A DNA stretch of 64,000 nucleotides, taken from contig NZ_QGDL01000006.1 of assembly GCF_003149245.1 (NCBI RefSeq), positions 124,001 through 188,000 of the forward strand, written 5' to 3'. Each line of letters opens with the position of its first letter. The first letter of the stretch is position 1. The stretch comes from Faecalicatena orotica. Its GTDB lineage: Bacteria; Bacillota; Clostridia; Lachnospirales; Lachnospiraceae. Below, piece after piece: positions 42,960 through 52,836 of the stretch. Under the pieces are notes generated by a model, which was given only the letters and a program-made list of their open reading frames with translations, had not been told where the DNA came from and searched no databases. The position numbers were made by a program, and so were the translations under genes.

Positions 42960-44375
42960 TTACTCGTTATGTATGGCTGCAAGCGGGCTCAGTCTCATCG
43001 CCCTCAGCGCCGGGAAATACCCGGCTGCCATTCCCACAAACACCGCGAATGCCATCGAGGCAAGCACAAGCCACGGCGGGATATAGGAAATATTTCCGTC
43101 AATTCCCATCGCATTGCCGCTCTGCGTCAGGAAGTTGATAATGAAGGACAGCAGGAAGCTTAGGATATTCCCCACTACACCTCCTATAAACCCGATAAAT
43201 GCCGCCTCCATAAGAAACATCTGTTTAATATTCTTCAGACCGCATCCCAATACTTTTATAACACCGATCTCCTTTGTACGTTCATATATCGACATCATCA
43301 TTGTATTTGCAATACCGATTGCAGCTACGAATAGAGATACCGCCCCGATTCCCCCGAGAACAGCCTGAATCATTGCAAACTGCTTTTTCATGCTCTCCAT
43401 ATATTCTGCATTCGTTGTAACCTGATATCCCATATTTCTGATCGTAGCGGACAGTTCATCCACATCGTCCAGATTTTCCGCCTGCACGCTTGCAGAACTG
43501 TATACAAACTGTTTATACGGCTTGCCTGACTTCGTGCTGGGCTGTCCGGGAATTACTCTGCCGCGGAACTCTTTCTTCAGCAGTTCCTCTAATTTATCTA
43601 TGTCACAGTAAACATAGTAAAAATTAGCATTATAAGTATCGATATCCCCTTCCACTACTCCGCTGGACTGGACAACATATTTTTTCGGCGGTTTAACCGG
43701 TGTCTGATTCGCTCCTCCTTCACCGCCCCCTGCCGACATCCCGGCACCCTGATTCTGTGTTTGAAAATAGCCATCCTGGTCCAGAATCAGAAACATCTGG
43801 TCATGTGCCAGATCCACATCCGGTATTTCCCCGGTTTCCCAGTATCCCTTACCGGTTGTCTTCTCATAGAAACTGGTAAGAACGCCATTTCCAAAAACAA
43901 GTTCCAGATTGGCACTGTCAGGGTCTGGAAGCCTTCCTCCGGCAGCCAGTTTTATATTCTGCTCCTTAAGTGCTTCCGGCGTCATCCCACGCAGCTGCAG
44001 ATATCCCATGTACTTGCCTTTTAATGCAATCGCGCTGACATCCAGAATTGGATTTGCACTCTTTACATGCTCCAGCTGCTTTAGCTGGTTAATGACATCA
44101 TCCGTAATATACTTACTTGGCTCCTGCTGGTCGGAATCACCGGAAGACATATAATACATGGAACCTTCTGTCTGCTTTCCCGTGACTGTCAGGTTCGTAA
44201 TTCCGCCGGACTGCTCGACTTCACGGTACATGGACTCCTGCATTCCAAGCCCCAGAGAAATCATGACCACAATGGATGCTGTTCCGATAACGACTCCCAG
44301 GATGGTGAGAAAAGTTCTAAGCTTTCTTCGCTTGAGGTTGCCACTACTCATCCTCAGTAAATCGATCCACCTCAT
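42960..44375 (-). CDS. MacB-like ABC permease
   Basis: A 471-residue permease: TM1 (RTFLTILGVVIGTASIVVMISLG), a ~290-residue extracellular MacB-type domain, then a C-terminal FtsX triplet (IQAVLGGIGAVSLFVAAIGIANTMMMSIYERTKEIGVIKVLG onward). The domain contains a Gly/Ala-rich insertion (GAGMSAGGGEGGANQTP). GAGGAGG lies nine bases before the ATG, inside the end of the preceding gene, which it overlaps by 32 bases. It pairs with the ATPase at 45836-46558 to use ATP to drive export or outside-face work. Confidence 0.92.
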   Translation of the reverse strand: MRWIDLLRMSSGNLKRRKLRTFLTILGVVIGTASIVVMISLGLGMQESMYREVEQSGGITNLTVTGKQTEGSMYYMSSGDSDQQEPSKYITDDVINQLKQLEHVKSANPILDVSAIALKGKYMGYLQLRGMTPEALKEQNIKLAAGGRLPDPDSANLELVFGNGVLTSFYEKTTGKGYWETGEIPDVDLAHDQMFLILDQDGYFQTQNQGAGMSAGGGEGGANQTPVKPPKKYVVQSSGVVEGDIDTYNANFYYVYCDIDKLEELLKKEFRGRVIPGQPSTKSGKPYKQFVYSSASVQAENLDDVDELSATIRNMGYQVTTNAEYMESMKKQFAMIQAVLGGIGAVSLFVAAIGIANTMMMSIYERTKEIGVIKVLGCGLKNIKQMFLMEAAFIGFIGGVVGNILSFLLSFIINFLTQSGNAMGIDGNISYIPPWLVLASMAFAVFVGMAAGYFPALRAMRLSPLAAIHNE

Positions 44376-45849
44376 CCAACAAGTCCTCCTCTTCTACAGA
44401 CTCCTTCTTTTTCTTTCTTCTCTTGAGTACGATAATCAAGATGACAATCGCTGCCACAACTACAACGGCTCCTATTACAACCGGTAAAACCGGAAATCCT
44501 TTTTCAGCCGGCATATCAACCATCTGCGACATATCCATCGGTGCCTGCTCCGGTGTGATCGTCAGTGAAAATTCCTTCTCTACGGTTGATGCTTTTCCAG
44601 ATTCATCTTCGTATGAGACAATCATCTTACACTTCTGGTCCGGCGCCATCTCCTGTGTAGCTGTAACGATTCCGTCGATAGAACCTGTCGCACCTGAATC
44701 CACATTTCCGACAAAGACATCTTTACCTTCGATTCCATCCCCCTGGAATTTTGCTTTTACATTGTATAATTTAATACGGCCTGTATTATAAAGGCTGCAT
44801 GTAATATTAGCCTCCTCGCCTACCGCTACTGCCTCAGGTGCAATCTCGAGTTCGCTGAATTCAAATCTTGCCGCCTGTTTCACAGGAATCGCCAGACTTG
44901 AAGAACTCTCATATTGTGTAGCATTGCTGTCTTCATATTTCATCGTCATTGCAATACTGTATGGCTTCTGAACCAAATCTGCCCTTGCATTCAATGCAAT
45001 GGAGATATCCTGTGTCCCGCCTGCCGGGATGTAGTCCAGATAAATAGAGCTGGATCCTGATGACGGCAGGAATGCCGGTGCCTCCGCTGCTGCTTCGGTC
45101 CCTGATGACGGTGCCTGCAGATCAAACAGCATGTTGGAAACCGCCGTTTTTGTAGAAGTATTCTTCAAATGGATAATCAGCTTAAAGTCGCTGCCTGCAT
45201 TCACTGCCCCCGGATCTGTATTGAACCCGGTGACAATGACCCTCGGTACGGCATCCTTACCGGATTCTGAACCGCCCCCGCCGCCTGAAACGACAGGGTC
45301 ACTGTTTGAAAAACCGGCTTCTCCGCCTTCCGGTTCCCCGTTTTCTTCCGGCTTTGGCTCCTCAGGTTTTTCTTCCGGTTTATCCGCCGCAACGGCTTTT
45401 ACAAATACATACCGGTCTAACTGAAACTGTTTGCCTTCACCGTCCTCATATGTAATCTTAAAAGGAAGTTTATAATACTTACTTTCCACCTCCGGACGAA
45501 CTGCCAAACCTTCCCATTTAACCATTACTTCATTGCCTGCCGTAATAGTCTCTACCGTACGTTCATAATTCATATCTTCTACGACAAACGGCCATGTATT
45601 AGCATCCTCTATGACAGGAGCAATCCTGACTTTTACCGCATCTGCTATCCCCTGATTTTTCAGGCTAATCTCAAGGTCTTTTGTTTCATCCGCTTTAAAC
45701 TCCGGGGTCTTCTGTTCATCTCCTACAGAAATCACTATTTTGGGCGCATCTGTAGCCGTATCCTCCGCACGTACCCCCGCCGGCAGTATCATCGCTGCTG
45801 TCAAAGCAAGGCTCATCGCGATCCCCGCAATTTTTTTAAATGGTCTCAT
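44344..45849 (-). CDS. Secreted, membrane-anchored protein with Ig-like (NEW3/CARDB-type) domains
   Basis: A 501-residue exported protein. A signal peptide (SLALTAAMILPAGVRAED) leads into about three beta-rich domains of the NEW3/COG1361 type (repeated FEISLKNQG-, LIIHLKNTSTK- and ITCSLYNTGRIK-like starts, each followed by a Gly-Gly turn). A Pro/Glu linker (KPEEKPEEPKPEE) and Gly/Ser linker divide them. One C-terminal helix (GFPVLPVVIGAVVVVAAIVI) and a basic then acidic tail anchor it. It is sandwiched between ATPase and permease genes with overlaps on both sides. It likely works as an extracytoplasmic adaptor or substrate binder of that exporter. AGGGAGG precedes the chosen ATG. Confidence 0.82.
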   Translation of the reverse strand: MRPFKKIAGIAMSLALTAAMILPAGVRAEDTATDAPKIVISVGDEQKTPEFKADETKDLEISLKNQGIADAVKVRIAPVIEDANTWPFVVEDMNYERTVETITAGNEVMVKWEGLAVRPEVESKYYKLPFKITYEDGEGKQFQLDRYVFVKAVAADKPEEKPEEPKPEENGEPEGGEAGFSNSDPVVSGGGGGSESGKDAVPRVIVTGFNTDPGAVNAGSDFKLIIHLKNTSTKTAVSNMLFDLQAPSSGTEAAAEAPAFLPSSGSSSIYLDYIPAGGTQDISIALNARADLVQKPYSIAMTMKYEDSNATQYESSSSLAIPVKQAARFEFSELEIAPEAVAVGEEANITCSLYNTGRIKLYNVKAKFQGDGIEGKDVFVGNVDSGATGSIDGIVTATQEMAPDQKCKMIVSYEDESGKASTVEKEFSLTITPEQAPMDMSQMVDMPAEKGFPVLPVVIGAVVVVAAIVILIIVLKRRKKKKESVEEEDLLDEVDRFTEDE

Positions 45850-46558
45850 GTTCCTTTTCCTCCCTCTTTTCATGGTTATCTTCTATTTTTACGATTTTCC
45901 CGTCTATAATATGGAATATACGGTCTGCATATGTAGCCAGATGATTATCATGGGTAACCATGACAAGTGTCTTCTTCTGCTCACGCACGACTTTCTGCAT
46001 CAGTTCCATTACTTCTTCTGACGTATGTGAATCCAGATTCCCGGTCGGCTCATCTGCAAATATAATCTTAGGATCTACGACAAGTGCCCTTGCCACGCCA
46101 ACTCTCTGCTGCTGCCCTCCGGACATCTGGTTCGGCAGATGCTTCTTATGCTTTTTCAGGCTGACCAGGTCAAGCATCCGGTTGGCCTTTTTCAGGCGGC
46201 TGCTCTTTGCTTCTCCCCGGAAACTTAACGGAAGCGCCACATTCTCCAGTGCATTCATCGTTCCAATCAGGTTAAACGACTGAAAGATAAATCCGATATT
46301 CTCTCTCCTGAACCTGACCAGTCCGTCTTCGTTTAAATGCTCCATGTGCTCATTGTTTATAATTACTTCACCTCTTGTCGGCTTCTCCAGACCCGCGAGC
46401 ATATTTAGAAGTGTCGATTTTCCCGAACCGGATGTTCCGACAATTGCACAGAATTCTCCTTCATTTATCTCAAAGTCGACTCCATTGAGCGCCCGCACCA
46501 CCGAATCGCCAACCTTGTACAGCTTATACAAGTTCTTTACCTCAATGACCTTATTCAC
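45836..46558 (-). CDS. MacB-type ABC ATPase
   Basis: A 240-residue ATPase: [56 protein letters not shown] and MVTHDNHLA. Start codon is GTG preceded by GAAGGAGGG. The final 15 residues are charged (EDNHEKREEKEHETI), and the gene overlaps the following one by 14 bases. It powers the MacB-like permease. Two competing hairpins lie in its leader. Confidence 0.95.
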   Translation of the reverse strand: MNKVIEVKNLYKLYKVGDSVVRALNGVDFEINEGEFCAIVGTSGSGKSTLLNMLAGLEKPTRGEVIINNEHMEHLNEDGLVRFRRENIGFIFQSFNLIGTMNALENVALPLSFRGEAKSSRLKKANRMLDLVSLKKHKKHLPNQMSGGQQQRVGVARALVVDPKIIFADEPTGNLDSHTSEEVMELMQKVVREQKKTLVMVTHDNHLATYADRIFHIIDGKIVKIEDNHEKREEKEHETI

Positions 46559-46591
46559 GGTGTCCCTCCTTCATATTGTGCCGTATACCCT

Positions 46592-46623
46592 ATGCCCTGC
46601 AGACATGCATGCAGGGCATGTCT
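46592..46623 (-). promoter_or_regulatory. Two mutually exclusive leader hairpins before the MacB-type operon
   Basis: ATGCCCTGCA (46592-46601) pairs perfectly with TGCAGGGCAT (46610-46619). Alternatively AGACATGC (46601-46608) pairs perfectly with GCATGTCT (46616-46623). The two stems share bases, so only one can form. The region lies 34 bases before the GTG start. This could be an RNA switch or an operator. Confidence 0.4.
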
Positions 46624-46885
46624 GACAGCACGCCCCGCATATATGCCCAATTAACATCAACAGGCTAATAAGTATACTCTATTTTAACATCATACTTATG
46701 TAATTAGAATATTTAACTGTGTAATTTATTAAGATTTCCTTAATTTTTACAACAATCTTTATACTGCTGAAATTATCTGTCAGTCAGGCATAATATTTTA
46801 TAATATTCCGTAAGTTTTTTCTCTTTCAGTAGTTTACTTAATGAAGGAGCTAATCTCCTCACCTTTTTTAGCTCCTTTCCCACCA

Positions 46886-46925
46886 TAAAAAATAAGCCTG
46901 GAACCATACCTGTTTCCGGGCTTAA
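46886..46925 (-). terminator. Terminator of the GH3-ending sugar operon
   Basis: AAGCC-c-GGAA and TTCC-a-GGCTT pair around a ten-base loop just past the GH3 stop and are followed by ATTTTTTATGG on the minus strand. A second ten-base-pair hairpin (AAGGAGCTAA/TTAGCTCCTT, 46844-46877) follows it. Confidence 0.75.
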
Positions 46926-46932
46926 TTTCTGT

Positions 46933-49053
46933 CTATATTGTGATTAAAGCTTTCTTACAGGAATATCCTGTCAGTTTTTCACTTTTTTTATCCGGCTGGG
47001 AAAATCCTGTATATAACTCAAATTTACTGCCATACAGTGCTCTATTTCCATTTTCATCCACACTGGTGAATGCTTTTCTGTCAACTCTGACACGGATTGT
47101 TTTCTTTTCCCCTGCATCCAGATGAATTCTCGAAAATGCTGCCAGCGAAGCAGACGGGGGAACAAACTCTGTGTATGTATCTTTCACGTAAACCTGCAGC
47201 ACTTCGTCTGTCGGCACGTCACCTTTATTCTCAACTTCCGCCAATATTTCTGCTCCGTCAAAAACACCTTCCGCAGATTTTTTTACTTCCACAGCCACAC
47301 TTTTAACTGCACATTTTCCGTAAGTCAGTCCATAGCCAAATGGGTATAATACATCTCCTTTATAATATCTGTAAGTCCTGCCCGCCATAGAATAATCTTC
47401 AAAATCCGGGAGATCTTCTATATCATTGTAAAAAGTTACCGGCAATTTGCCGGAAGGAGATACTTTGCCAAACAGGATATCCGCAACTGCTTTTCCTCCT
47501 CTTGCGCCCGGATACCACACTTGGAGAATTGCATCCGCATTCTTGTCTGCTGTTCTTAAATCCATTGCACTTCCCGTCATATTAAGCACGACAACAGGTT
47601 TCCCGCATTTTAACACTTCATCCATAAGTTTTCTCTGGGACGGCGGAAAACTTAAATCTCGCTTATCCCCTGACGCATCCGAATTTCCGGTATCTCCTTC
47701 TTCCCCTTCCAGAGTCTCATCTAAGCCGACAACAAGAATCACTACGTCTGCATAACCAGCTACTGTCAATGCTTCCGCAAGCCGGTCAGGCTGCTTTGGA
47801 TCTGCAAGGTGCTCGACTGTATCTTTCCACAAATGACATCCTTCTGAATATAAAATGCGCACATCCTCACCTGCCGCCTGCCGAATCCCTTCAAGGACAG
47901 TGATATACTCAGAAGATGTTCCATGATAGTTTCCAATCAAGGCTTTTCTGCTGTCTGCATTTGGCCCGATCACGCCAATCGTATGAATATCCGTCATTTT
48001 TAATGGCAAAATACCGTTGTTCTTCAGTAATACCATACTTTTCTGCGCCGCTGTTACAGAGAGCCGTATATGTTTGTCACACTCTACTTCCAGATAAGAG
48101 ATATCATCCATTTCTGTCTTGTCAAACATGCCTAATAAAAAACGGGTTGTAAACAATCTCACACAAGACTCTGTAATGTACTTTTCATCTATAATCCCTT
48201 CCTGATATGCATTTAATATCTTCTGGTAGGTACATCCACAATTCAGGTCGCATCCTGCCTCAAGCGCCATTTTAACTGACAGTTCCGGGCGTTCTGTCAC
48301 CTTATGGTTCTCATGGAAATCGCGGATTGCCCAACAGTCAGAAACATAATGCCCTTGAAATCCCCATTTTCCCCTGAGGTAGTGTTTCATTAATGTTTCA
48401 CTTGCACAGCACGGTTCTCCGTTTGTACGGTTATATGCGCCCATCACTGCTTCCACATCAGCTTCCTTTACACAAGCTTCAAAGGCCGGAAGATATGTCT
48501 CCTCCATATCCTTTTTGGAAGCAACAGCATTAAAAAAATGTCTCTTTTCTTCCGGGCCGGAATGAACTGCAAAATGTTTTGCACACGCTGCTGTTTTTAA
48601 ATATTCACCATTCCCCTGCAGGCCCTTAATAAAACGGACTGCGAGGCGGGATGTAAGGTATGGGTCCTCCCCGTATGTCTCATGTCCCCTTCCCCACCTG
48701 GGGTCACGGAATATATTCACATTTGGCGCCCAAAATGTAAGCCCTTTATAGATATCTCTGTTACCCTGCTTTAAATTTTCATTATATTTTGCACGACCCT
48801 CAACAGCAACTGCATCTCCGATTTCTTCCATCATATTGGTATCAAACGCTGCCGCCAGAGCGATCGCCTGCGGAAAAACAGTGGCAGTTCCCGCCCTTGC
48901 AACTCCGTGCAGTGCTTCATTCCACCAGTTATATGCCGGTATATTCAGGCGTGGGACTGCATCAGCGTCAAATTTTAACTGAGAAGCCCTTTCCTCTACC
49001 GTCATCTGGGCAACTAACTCTTGCGCCCTCTTTCTTGCTTCATTTCTATTCAT
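46933..49053 (-). CDS. Family 3 glycoside hydrolase, xylosidase/glucosidase type
   Basis: A 706-residue GH3 enzyme without a signal peptide, so cytoplasmic. The N-terminal barrel has PRWGRGHETYGEDPYL, AKHFAVHSG and catalytic nucleophile Asp239 in YVSDCWAI. The second domain (SDASGDKRDL, VVVLNMTGSAMD) and a C-terminal fibronectin-like domain follow. The SDC form rather than SDW is common in beta-xylosidases and arabinosidases. With GH51 and esterases upstream, removal of xylose or glucose from imported short arabinoxylan fragments is likely. GGAGG precedes the ATG. Confidence 0.93.
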   Translation of the reverse strand: MNRNEARKRAQELVAQMTVEERASQLKFDADAVPRLNIPAYNWWNEALHGVARAGTATVFPQAIALAAAFDTNMMEEIGDAVAVEGRAKYNENLKQGNRDIYKGLTFWAPNVNIFRDPRWGRGHETYGEDPYLTSRLAVRFIKGLQGNGEYLKTAACAKHFAVHSGPEEKRHFFNAVASKKDMEETYLPAFEACVKEADVEAVMGAYNRTNGEPCCASETLMKHYLRGKWGFQGHYVSDCWAIRDFHENHKVTERPELSVKMALEAGCDLNCGCTYQKILNAYQEGIIDEKYITESCVRLFTTRFLLGMFDKTEMDDISYLEVECDKHIRLSVTAAQKSMVLLKNNGILPLKMTDIHTIGVIGPNADSRKALIGNYHGTSSEYITVLEGIRQAAGEDVRILYSEGCHLWKDTVEHLADPKQPDRLAEALTVAGYADVVILVVGLDETLEGEEGDTGNSDASGDKRDLSFPPSQRKLMDEVLKCGKPVVVLNMTGSAMDLRTADKNADAILQVWYPGARGGKAVADILFGKVSPSGKLPVTFYNDIEDLPDFEDYSMAGRTYRYYKGDVLYPFGYGLTYGKCAVKSVAVEVKKSAEGVFDGAEILAEVENKGDVPTDEVLQVYVKDTYTEFVPPSASLAAFSRIHLDAGEKKTIRVRVDRKAFTSVDENGNRALYGSKFELYTGFSQPDKKSEKLTGYSCKKALITI

Positions 49054-49066
49054 ATACAGCCTCCGT

Positions 49067-49918
49067 TTATTCAGACAAATTTTGGTAAAAAAAATCTATC
49101 ACTTGATCATAGTATTTACTTCCTGAAAAAAATCCGTGCCCCTGCCCCGGGACAATGACTAGTTTTGCCTCATTCCCTGCATTTCTCAATCTGCCCGCAT
49201 ATTCTATAGATTGATTACATGAAACAACCTCATCACACGCTCCGTGGAACAAAAGCATTGGAGGCAGACCTTGTTTATGCGCATAGCTGACCGGGCTCAT
49301 CTCTTTTAGAATCTTTGTTACCTCTTCTTCCTCCAATTTGGGGGACGGCAGTACATTCACAACAAATCCAGGCTCATGGTTCATATCTTCCACTAATGTC
49401 TTTAAATTTGACGGGCAGTAAAAAGAAACAACACACTGTACCGGCTGCATTTCGCATCCACTGTAATCACTCCCAACCATACACGCAATGTGCGCCCCTG
49501 CCGATTCACCCCAAAGCCCGATTTTTTCCGGGTTGATATGATATTTTTCTGCATGTTCCCTCAGGTACCGGACTGCCATCCTGCAGTCTTCCAAACATGC
49601 CGGCAGAACAGCATGTCTGGTAAGGCGGTATTCCAGACATGCAATGAAAAACCCCGCCTCCGCCAATTTTGCAAGTGTTTCCTCCGGCCGGTAGGATGCT
49701 GTAAGAAATTCATCATCCCATGCTCCGCCATGTATCCAAATGATCACTGGCATGTCTGTACAGCCTTCCTTATAAAAACACTCCATATACTGCCTCGGGT
49801 GCTCGTCTGCATAATATACACCAGACATATAATTTAAGCCGCGCTTGTAGAAATTAACCCGTGTAATATGACACAAATATTCATATGGATTTTTTTTCGT
49901 TTCTGTCATCTTTATCAT
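49067..49918 (-). CDS. Cytoplasmic alpha/beta-hydrolase esterase
   Basis: A 283-residue hydrolase of the HSL/acetylesterase type: oxyanion HGGAWDDE (63-70), nucleophile Ser139 in GESAGAH, Asp in FHGACDEVV and His in PGQGHGFFSG. No signal peptide. It overlaps the carboxylesterase gene by four bases (ATGA). In this locus it probably removes acetyl groups from imported xylo-oligosaccharides; the leaving acid is not read from sequence. Confidence 0.9.
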   Translation of the reverse strand: MIKMTETKKNPYEYLCHITRVNFYKRGLNYMSGVYYADEHPRQYMECFYKEGCTDMPVIIWIHGGAWDDEFLTASYRPEETLAKLAEAGFFIACLEYRLTRHAVLPACLEDCRMAVRYLREHAEKYHINPEKIGLWGESAGAHIACMVGSDYSGCEMQPVQCVVSFYCPSNLKTLVEDMNHEPGFVVNVLPSPKLEEEEVTKILKEMSPVSYAHKQGLPPMLLFHGACDEVVSCNQSIEYAGRLRNAGNEAKLVIVPGQGHGFFSGSKYYDQVIDFFYQNLSE

Positions 49919-51294
49919 ACTCTCTTTAAATAATCGATGTAATTCTTTTGTATTTCTGTTTCTGGTTTCTTTTTTTCTTTTGGCATATCATAAAAATGCA
50001 TGATATTTGAAGCGGCCTGATCAAACGGATGCCATGTTTCCATCGGCACCCCTGTACTGTCCTCTCCATTTGGATCTCCGGTCTTAATAAAGTTCACCCA
50101 ATAGTTACACATCTGTCTTGCGAGATCATAGTGTTTTCCAACAAACGGTCTCCAGCATTTTGCCAGTGTCTCAAAAAAGAACCATAAATCAGATGAGTGA
50201 AACGCCCCGGGATCATCTTCCCCCGGTATTTCAGCCCCAAATTCATAGACATATTTGGGATATGTATACCCTTCGTCATGCTCTATGGAACAGAACATTC
50301 TGGAACCTGTTTCTATAGAATTCACCGTCCCTCTCAAAAATTCATGATTCGTCCATCCTAAAAGAACCGGAACATCGAGGAAACTATGTTTTCGGATATT
50401 GTGGCGCCATGTATCCTTTTGAAACTTCCCGTCTGTCACAGTCACCCAGAATTTTCCATATTGATCATTTTTATCTCTTATATACTCTGCCGGAAGTTTT
50501 CTTGCTTCGTCCACGGAAGAAACTCCGAGAAATTCTAAAAACCTGATGCTGTTTTCTTCTGCTTCTTCCAGAGTAACCGAGAACTCGTCGTGAAACGGAT
50601 CTCCGAATATCCCGCTGGAAACAATTGCCCCTTTGATGCAGTCTTTATTTTCCTGACAGTTCAACTGGGTGAGGACACTTCCTCCGCCCGCAGACTGTCC
50701 CCCGATTGTTATACAGTCCGGGTCTCCCCCAAAAGCCTGGATATTTTCCTTTGTCCATTTTAGGGCGGCCTGCTGGTCCAGATTTCCTATATTTAATTCT
50801 CCGGCCACATTTTCTCCCATCATATCAGGGTGTGCAAAAAATCCGAATACATTTAAACGGTATTGAATGGTAACTACAACAATGCCCCTGCGCGCCAGGC
50901 GCTCTCCGTCAAATTCCATCTCTGCGCTGTTCCCCCACTGGAGCGCTCCCCCGTGTATCCAGAAAAACACTGGAAGTTTATCTTCCCGGGAAGAAGCCGG
51001 AGTCCACACATTTAAATATAAACAATCTTCGCTCATGGGAATTTCACTATCTACATTCCATTCTCTCGTATAGATATTTTCCTTATTTAAGCCGGGGATA
51101 CTCTGCATTGGTATTGGTGAAAATTCAAGACACTCTTTGATACCATCCCAGTTCTTACAAGGTTTGGGCGCCCGCCACCGATTTTCCCCGACTGGGGGAC
51201 AGGCATATGGAATGCCTTTAAAAGATATAATTCTGGGATCTGCTGCCGCAGATCCCCTGACATAACCGTTTTTAATTTTTGTGATTTTAATCAT
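49915..51294 (-). CDS. Type B carboxylesterase
   Basis: A 459-residue esterase of the cholinesterase fold. Landmarks are FKGIPYACPPVGENRWRAP, SEDCLYLNVWTP, oxyanion HGGALQWG (114-116) and nucleophile Ser201 in GGQSAGGGS. No signal peptide. It overlaps the GH51 stop by eight bases and the next esterase by four. Possible activity is removal of acetyl or feruloyl/coumaroyl esters from imported arabinoxylan fragments (inference from context). Confidence 0.9.
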   Translation of the reverse strand: MIKITKIKNGYVRGSAAADPRIISFKGIPYACPPVGENRWRAPKPCKNWDGIKECLEFSPIPMQSIPGLNKENIYTREWNVDSEIPMSEDCLYLNVWTPASSREDKLPVFFWIHGGALQWGNSAEMEFDGERLARRGIVVVTIQYRLNVFGFFAHPDMMGENVAGELNIGNLDQQAALKWTKENIQAFGGDPDCITIGGQSAGGGSVLTQLNCQENKDCIKGAIVSSGIFGDPFHDEFSVTLEEAEENSIRFLEFLGVSSVDEARKLPAEYIRDKNDQYGKFWVTVTDGKFQKDTWRHNIRKHSFLDVPVLLGWTNHEFLRGTVNSIETGSRMFCSIEHDEGYTYPKYVYEFGAEIPGEDDPGAFHSSDLWFFFETLAKCWRPFVGKHYDLARQMCNYWVNFIKTGDPNGEDSTGVPMETWHPFDQAASNIMHFYDMPKEKKKPETEIQKNYIDYLKRV

Positions 51295-52831
51295 TGTCCT
51301 TGTTCTCCAGATCGACTGTAAATACGGTGATGGAATGTCTGTCCAAATGTATTTTTCCAGCCTTCAATATATCCTTTACCTCTTTTGCAATAACATTTTC
51401 CGGTTCTTTTGACGTATTGGATGCATTGAAATCCGGGTGATAAATCTGATAACATAAGGCCTGATCCCACACGGCATTACTGCCTGGCACGGATAATTCC
51501 ACCTCATAATCTTTGTCTAAATTTTTATTAATGAGAGATACCGCCATTTTCGTACCATCCTCATTCATTGCCGCCACGCAGTCGATATAGCTGGTCTTTA
51601 CCATACGTTTTTCACTCTTCGCGTCAAGTGAGAATTTCGCTTCAGCCATCCGGTTCGAATAATCAATTACTTCTGGAAGTTCAAACTGCTCACTTTCCAT
51701 ACGGGTTTCTACATAACAGTCACATGCCGCGAATACTTTTGATAACAGCTCAAACACAGAATACTGTGCTCGTCTCAAAACATGGTCCTTCTTAACGGAA
51801 ATGGCTCCGCACACATTTACGAACGGTGAGTAACTTGCAATTTCTACAATATCACTGCTTCTGATAAATGAATGCAAAATCCCTGCCGTCAAAATCGCAT
51901 TTTTAAGGGTAAATCTGGTATCATCCGCGTCTTTCTCGAAATCCCACGCATAGGTATTCCATTCATCCCAGGCAACCTTAATGTTCGTCAATGCATCATT
52001 TGTGCCTGATACAATAGATGCCCGGGCAACCTCTGTGAGCTTTGTAATATAATCTGGAATATACATACACTGATTATAATCTTCATCTGTAAAAATGCCG
52101 TAACCAATCGAATAATGATGGATCGCCACATGGTCGATGAGCGGTTTTAAAACACGTGCAACTTCATAATTCCAGTCACTCCCCAGATCATACCCACAGG
52201 CAACTAATTTGATAGAAGGATCTGCCCATTTCATTGCTTTCGCAAAATTCAGCGCCTTCTTTGCATAATCCTGTGCATTCATTGAACCGAACTGCCAGTC
52301 TCCATACAGCTCATTTCCTAATCCCCAGTATTTTACATGGAACGGCTTCTCGTACCCAAGACTTTTTCTCATATTTGCATACTTCGTATCCCCCGTACCA
52401 TTACAAAATTCCACCCAGTTCATCGCTTCTTCGGCAGTTCCGCTTCCCATATTCACACATAAATATGGTTCGGCTCCTGTTTTTTCACAGAGTTTGATAA
52501 ACTCTACTGTCCCCATCCGGTTATCATCTTCTGCAACCCACGCATAATCGAATTTCTTCGGTCTTTGTTCTTTTTTGCCGATTCCATCTTCCCAATGATA
52601 ATTGGAAACAAAATTTCCTCCCGGATATCTCAGCATCGGAACATGCACATCCCTCAGCGCCTGAATCACATCCTTTCGGAATCCATCCTCATCTGCCATC
52701 GGGCTGTCCGGGTCATACACACTCCCGTAAATAACATCTGCTGCATGCTCCATAAAATGCCCGAAGATATGTTTGCTAATCTTATTTCTTGTGTGGTCCG
52801 CATATATTGTCAATTTCGCATTCTTTGTCAT
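51287..52831 (-). CDS. Family 51 alpha-L-arabinofuranosidase
   Basis: A 514-residue GH51. The acid/base is Glu174 in YWGLGNELYG and the nucleophile Glu290 in VAWDEWNTY; HFMEHAADVIYGSVY near the start and LRYPGGNFVSNYHW are family landmarks. It is intracellular and cuts terminal arabinofuranose from arabino- or arabinoxylo-oligosaccharides. It starts five bases after the importer permease with AAAGGA as ribosome site. Confidence 0.95.
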   Translation of the reverse strand: MTKNAKLTIYADHTRNKISKHIFGHFMEHAADVIYGSVYDPDSPMADEDGFRKDVIQALRDVHVPMLRYPGGNFVSNYHWEDGIGKKEQRPKKFDYAWVAEDDNRMGTVEFIKLCEKTGAEPYLCVNMGSGTAEEAMNWVEFCNGTGDTKYANMRKSLGYEKPFHVKYWGLGNELYGDWQFGSMNAQDYAKKALNFAKAMKWADPSIKLVACGYDLGSDWNYEVARVLKPLIDHVAIHHYSIGYGIFTDEDYNQCMYIPDYITKLTEVARASIVSGTNDALTNIKVAWDEWNTYAWDFEKDADDTRFTLKNAILTAGILHSFIRSSDIVEIASYSPFVNVCGAISVKKDHVLRRAQYSVFELLSKVFAACDCYVETRMESEQFELPEVIDYSNRMAEAKFSLDAKSEKRMVKTSYIDCVAAMNEDGTKMAVSLINKNLDKDYEVELSVPGSNAVWDQALCYQIYHPDFNASNTSKEPENVIAKEVKDILKAGKIHLDRHSITVFTVDLENKDND

Positions 52832-52836
52832 ACTAC

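Larger units (their letters stand above)
46559..46932. other. Intergenic region between GH3 and MacB-type operon
   Basis: This 374-base, AT-rich gap has two terminator-like hairpins for the GH3 operon (46844-46877 and 46886-46925) and a perfect inverted repeat ATAAGTAT/ATACTTAT (46668-46675 and 46692-46699) near the likely promoter of the ATPase gene. It also has a leader with overlapping hairpins (46592-46623). No open frame with a ribosome site is seen. Confidence 0.6.
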
